This document shows positions 37,862 through 39,145 of a DNA stretch of 39,145 bases, piece after piece. This stretch comes from Nitrospirota bacterium. Its GTDB lineage: Bacteria; Nitrospirota; JACRHJ01. The translations under genes were made by a program, and so were the position numbers. The notes beneath the pieces were generated by a model. That model saw only the letters and a list, made by a program, of their open reading frames with translations. It made no database searches and was not told the DNA's origin. The stretch covers positions 1-39,145 of the forward strand of contig JAJYJM010000006.1 of NCBI GenBank assembly GCA_021789495.1, given 5' to 3'. How positions within the stretch are numbered: position 1 is the first letter of the stretch; each line of letters begins with the position of its first letter.

Positions 37862-38770
37862 TTACCTGTAGAGGTTATAGGGAAAGACCATGACGCCATT
37901 TTCGTTTTTGTACTTGTATTTCCTGCCGGTAATGTTTTCAAGTGCCCTCGCGCACCACTGCCGCACATAGGAATCCTTGTCTGTCTTCATCATCGCCGTC
38001 AGCATGGGGATCGCAGCCTTCGCGCCCAATTGTCCCAGTGAAATCGAGGCGTTAACCTTTGTCGTAACGTCTCTGGAATCCAGGGTTTTGATGAGCGGCG
38101 GTATGGATTTTCCAGTCCCTACACTCCCAAGAGCGAGCGCCGCGACCTCCGTGACCCCGCTATTTTTATCGTTTAGGAGCCCTATAATCGGCTCCTCGGC
38201 CCGCTTGTCCTCTATCTCCCCGAGCGCCCTGATTGAGAACTCTCGCGTATCCGTATCGGGGCTTTTGAGGGCCGCAATAAGCGCGGGCACGGCATCCGGC
38301 CCCAAGTTAATCAGCGCGCGCGTGGCCTCCTTCCGGATTGCGTCGTTCTTCACGGACAGGGCGTCTACGAGCGGCCCTATAGCCTGTTTTGCCCTCATCA
38401 TTCCCAGCGCCCAGGCCGCTATATATCGCCTCCGCCTGTGCCCCTGGAGCATCGCGATGAGTGGTTTTACCGCCCGTTTATCGCCGATGGAGCCGAGAAT
38501 CGCGGCGGCATATTCGCGCATGTCCGGGTCGTCGCTGTTTAAGAGCTTCAGCAGTTTCGGAACCGCAGGTTCGCCTATCTCTATAAGTCTCTTGTACGCC
38601 ATGTCCCTCTGGGGACGCGGGGATTTCAACTGCTCTATCAGCAGGTCAACCGTCTTTGTGTTCGTCGGCAGTCCCTGAATCCGGCTGCCGGTAAGCACGG
38701 TTCTTTGCGTAGAGCAGGCAGAGAAAGAGAGCAGGAACAACGCAAGGAAAATCGGCAGGGTTTTCTTCAT
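37862..38770 (-). CDS. HEAT-repeat lipoprotein
   Basis: The 302-residue protein has a lipoprotein signal (MKKTLPIFLALFLLSFSAC, Cys19). The rest consists of about eight HEAT repeats with regular helices, such as AVPKLLKLLNSDDPDMREYAAAILGSIGDKRAVKPLIAML and KSIPPLIKTLDSRDVTTKVNASISLGQLGAKAAIPML. The last 20 residues are basic and aromatic (ITGRKYKYKNENGVMVFPYN). HEAT repeats of this type act as scaffolds; related proteins are often found with cytochrome or phycobilin lyases, which fits ResB next door. A GGAGG site lies before the ATG, a possible promoter at 38796-38825, and a terminator after it. Confidence 0.9.
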   Translation of the reverse strand: MKKTLPIFLALFLLSFSACSTQRTVLTGSRIQGLPTNTKTVDLLIEQLKSPRPQRDMAYKRLIEIGEPAVPKLLKLLNSDDPDMREYAAAILGSIGDKRAVKPLIAMLQGHRRRRYIAAWALGMMRAKQAIGPLVDALSVKNDAIRKEATRALINLGPDAVPALIAALKSPDTDTREFSIRALGEIEDKRAEEPIIGLLNDKNSGVTEVAALALGSVGTGKSIPPLIKTLDSRDVTTKVNASISLGQLGAKAAIPMLTAMMKTDKDSYVRQWCARALENITGRKYKYKNENGVMVFPYNLYR

Positions 38771-38795
38771 CAGGCGTCCTCCGGGTGGCGCATAT

Positions 38796-38825
38796 AAAAT
38801 AACATATAGGCACTCATTATTTCAA
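38796..38825 (-). promoter_or_regulatory. Possible promoter of the HEAT lipoprotein gene
   Basis: On the minus strand TTGAAA (38820-38825), an 18-base spacer and TATTTT (38796-38801) are found 26 bases before the start codon. The -10 is only a partial match. Confidence 0.35.
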
Positions 38826-38838
38826 GATTTATAAACCG

Positions 38839-38913
38839 TCGTACCCTGCTTTTAAAAGTCTCCGGATTCCCGCTGGAACCTGCCCTGAGCGAAGCCGAAT
38901 GGGCGGGAATGAC
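38839..38913. repeat. Dispersed palindromic repeat, family B, diverged copy
   Basis: The element contains TTTTAAAAGTCTCCGGATTCC and ends GGGCGGGAATGAC. It resembles the copy at 9679-9747 in its core and right arm, with a roughly 25-bp insertion (CTGGAACCTGCCCTGAGCG and neighbours) in the loop. It lies between the polyferredoxin and HEAT genes. Confidence 0.6.
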
Positions 38914-38947
38914 GTTCATCACTTGATTTTCTTAGCAGGAGTGAATC

Positions 38948-39145
38948 CTATCCTTCGTCCGTGGTCAGAAGTTCCGCGCCCTGGGCGCGGGATTCGCCGC
39001 GTGACGTGCATTTTATCCCCGGATACCCCGTAAGGGGGCATTTATTCTCACATATCCCGCATCCAACGCAGAGATTCTCGTCCACGTACGGCCTTTTTAT
39101 CCTGATGACCTCGCCCGATAATGTCGTTACCTGCTCCTCCCGGAG
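38948..39145 (-). CDS. 4Fe-4S ferredoxin-type protein (C-terminal part, cut by the window edge)
   Basis: Only the last 65 codons are present; the gene continues past the right edge. It contains one complete 4Fe-4S motif, ENLCVGCGICENKCPL, followed by GIKCTSRGESR and a short acidic tail ending in TAG at 38948-38950. The ending resembles polyferredoxin-type membrane proteins of anaerobes (NapH/NosR-like), but the part that would show this is outside the window. Electron transfer is likely. It precedes the HEAT lipoprotein gene on the same strand, with a family B repeat between them. Confidence 0.85.
   Translation of the reverse strand, partial: LREEQVTTLSGEVIRIKRPYVDENLCVGCGICENKCPLTGYPGIKCTSRGESRAQGAELLTTDEG

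Overview
The window is a dense stretch of bacterial chromosome, GC-rich (roughly mid-50s percent by eye). It reads as a Gram-negative, anaerobe-like organism, most likely of the Desulfobacterota/Nitrospirota type. The hints are a futalosine-type menaquinone enzyme (MqnA), a ResB cytochrome c assembly protein, an HspR heat-shock regulator, a MacAB-TolC-like pump, many lipoproteins, and a radical SAM/PqqD pair resembling the Geobacter GeoRSP type. The lineage is inference. All genes but one (the NFACT/RqcH-like gene at 676-2340) lie on the minus strand, so transcription runs mostly from high to low coordinates. I saw no tRNA, rRNA, CRISPR array, insertion sequence or phage gene.

Layout from left to right. 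1-570: rpsI (cut by the edge) and rplM, with a strong promoter. 676-4340: RqcH-like protein, an orphan minimal nucleotidyltransferase with its own near-leaderless promoter, a rhodanese, a TrmH-type RNA methyltransferase and an atypical FabZ/ApeP hotdog protein. 4341-5077 is non-coding and repeat-bearing. 5078-13188: a large TPR lipoprotein, mobA, mqnA and a four-gene tripartite efflux operon. 13514-18683: a translation-linked operon (def, fmt, DUF116, rsmB, PASTA protein, rpe). 18845-23593: the hsp20-dnaJ-hspR-clpB heat-shock operon, with a HAIR-like HspR operator on its promoter. 23899-25195: arsR-arsM with a clear operator. 25318-26388: DNA polymerase IV.

26422-39145 is the most unusual part. 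It holds a tightly packed minus-strand run with overlapping stops and starts. In transcription order it contains a polyferredoxin-like protein (cut by the edge), a HEAT-repeat lipoprotein, a carboxypeptidase-regulatory-like lipoprotein, ResB, a sensor kinase, an NtrC-type regulator, a secreted beta-helix protein, a His-rich NicO metal transporter, a second beta-helix protein, a small TPR protein, two more beta-helix proteins, a PqqD-like protein and a radical SAM/SPASM enzyme. Four related exported beta-helix proteins beside a peptide-modifying enzyme pair and a metal exporter suggest an envelope system whose function I cannot name.

The second theme is repeats. At least four families of short palindromic elements are scattered through the window. 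Two of them sit inside reading frames: a 20-bp palindrome in rsmB, the tolC-like gene, dnaJ (degenerate) and the mobA stop codon, and a roughly 100-bp element inside fmt.
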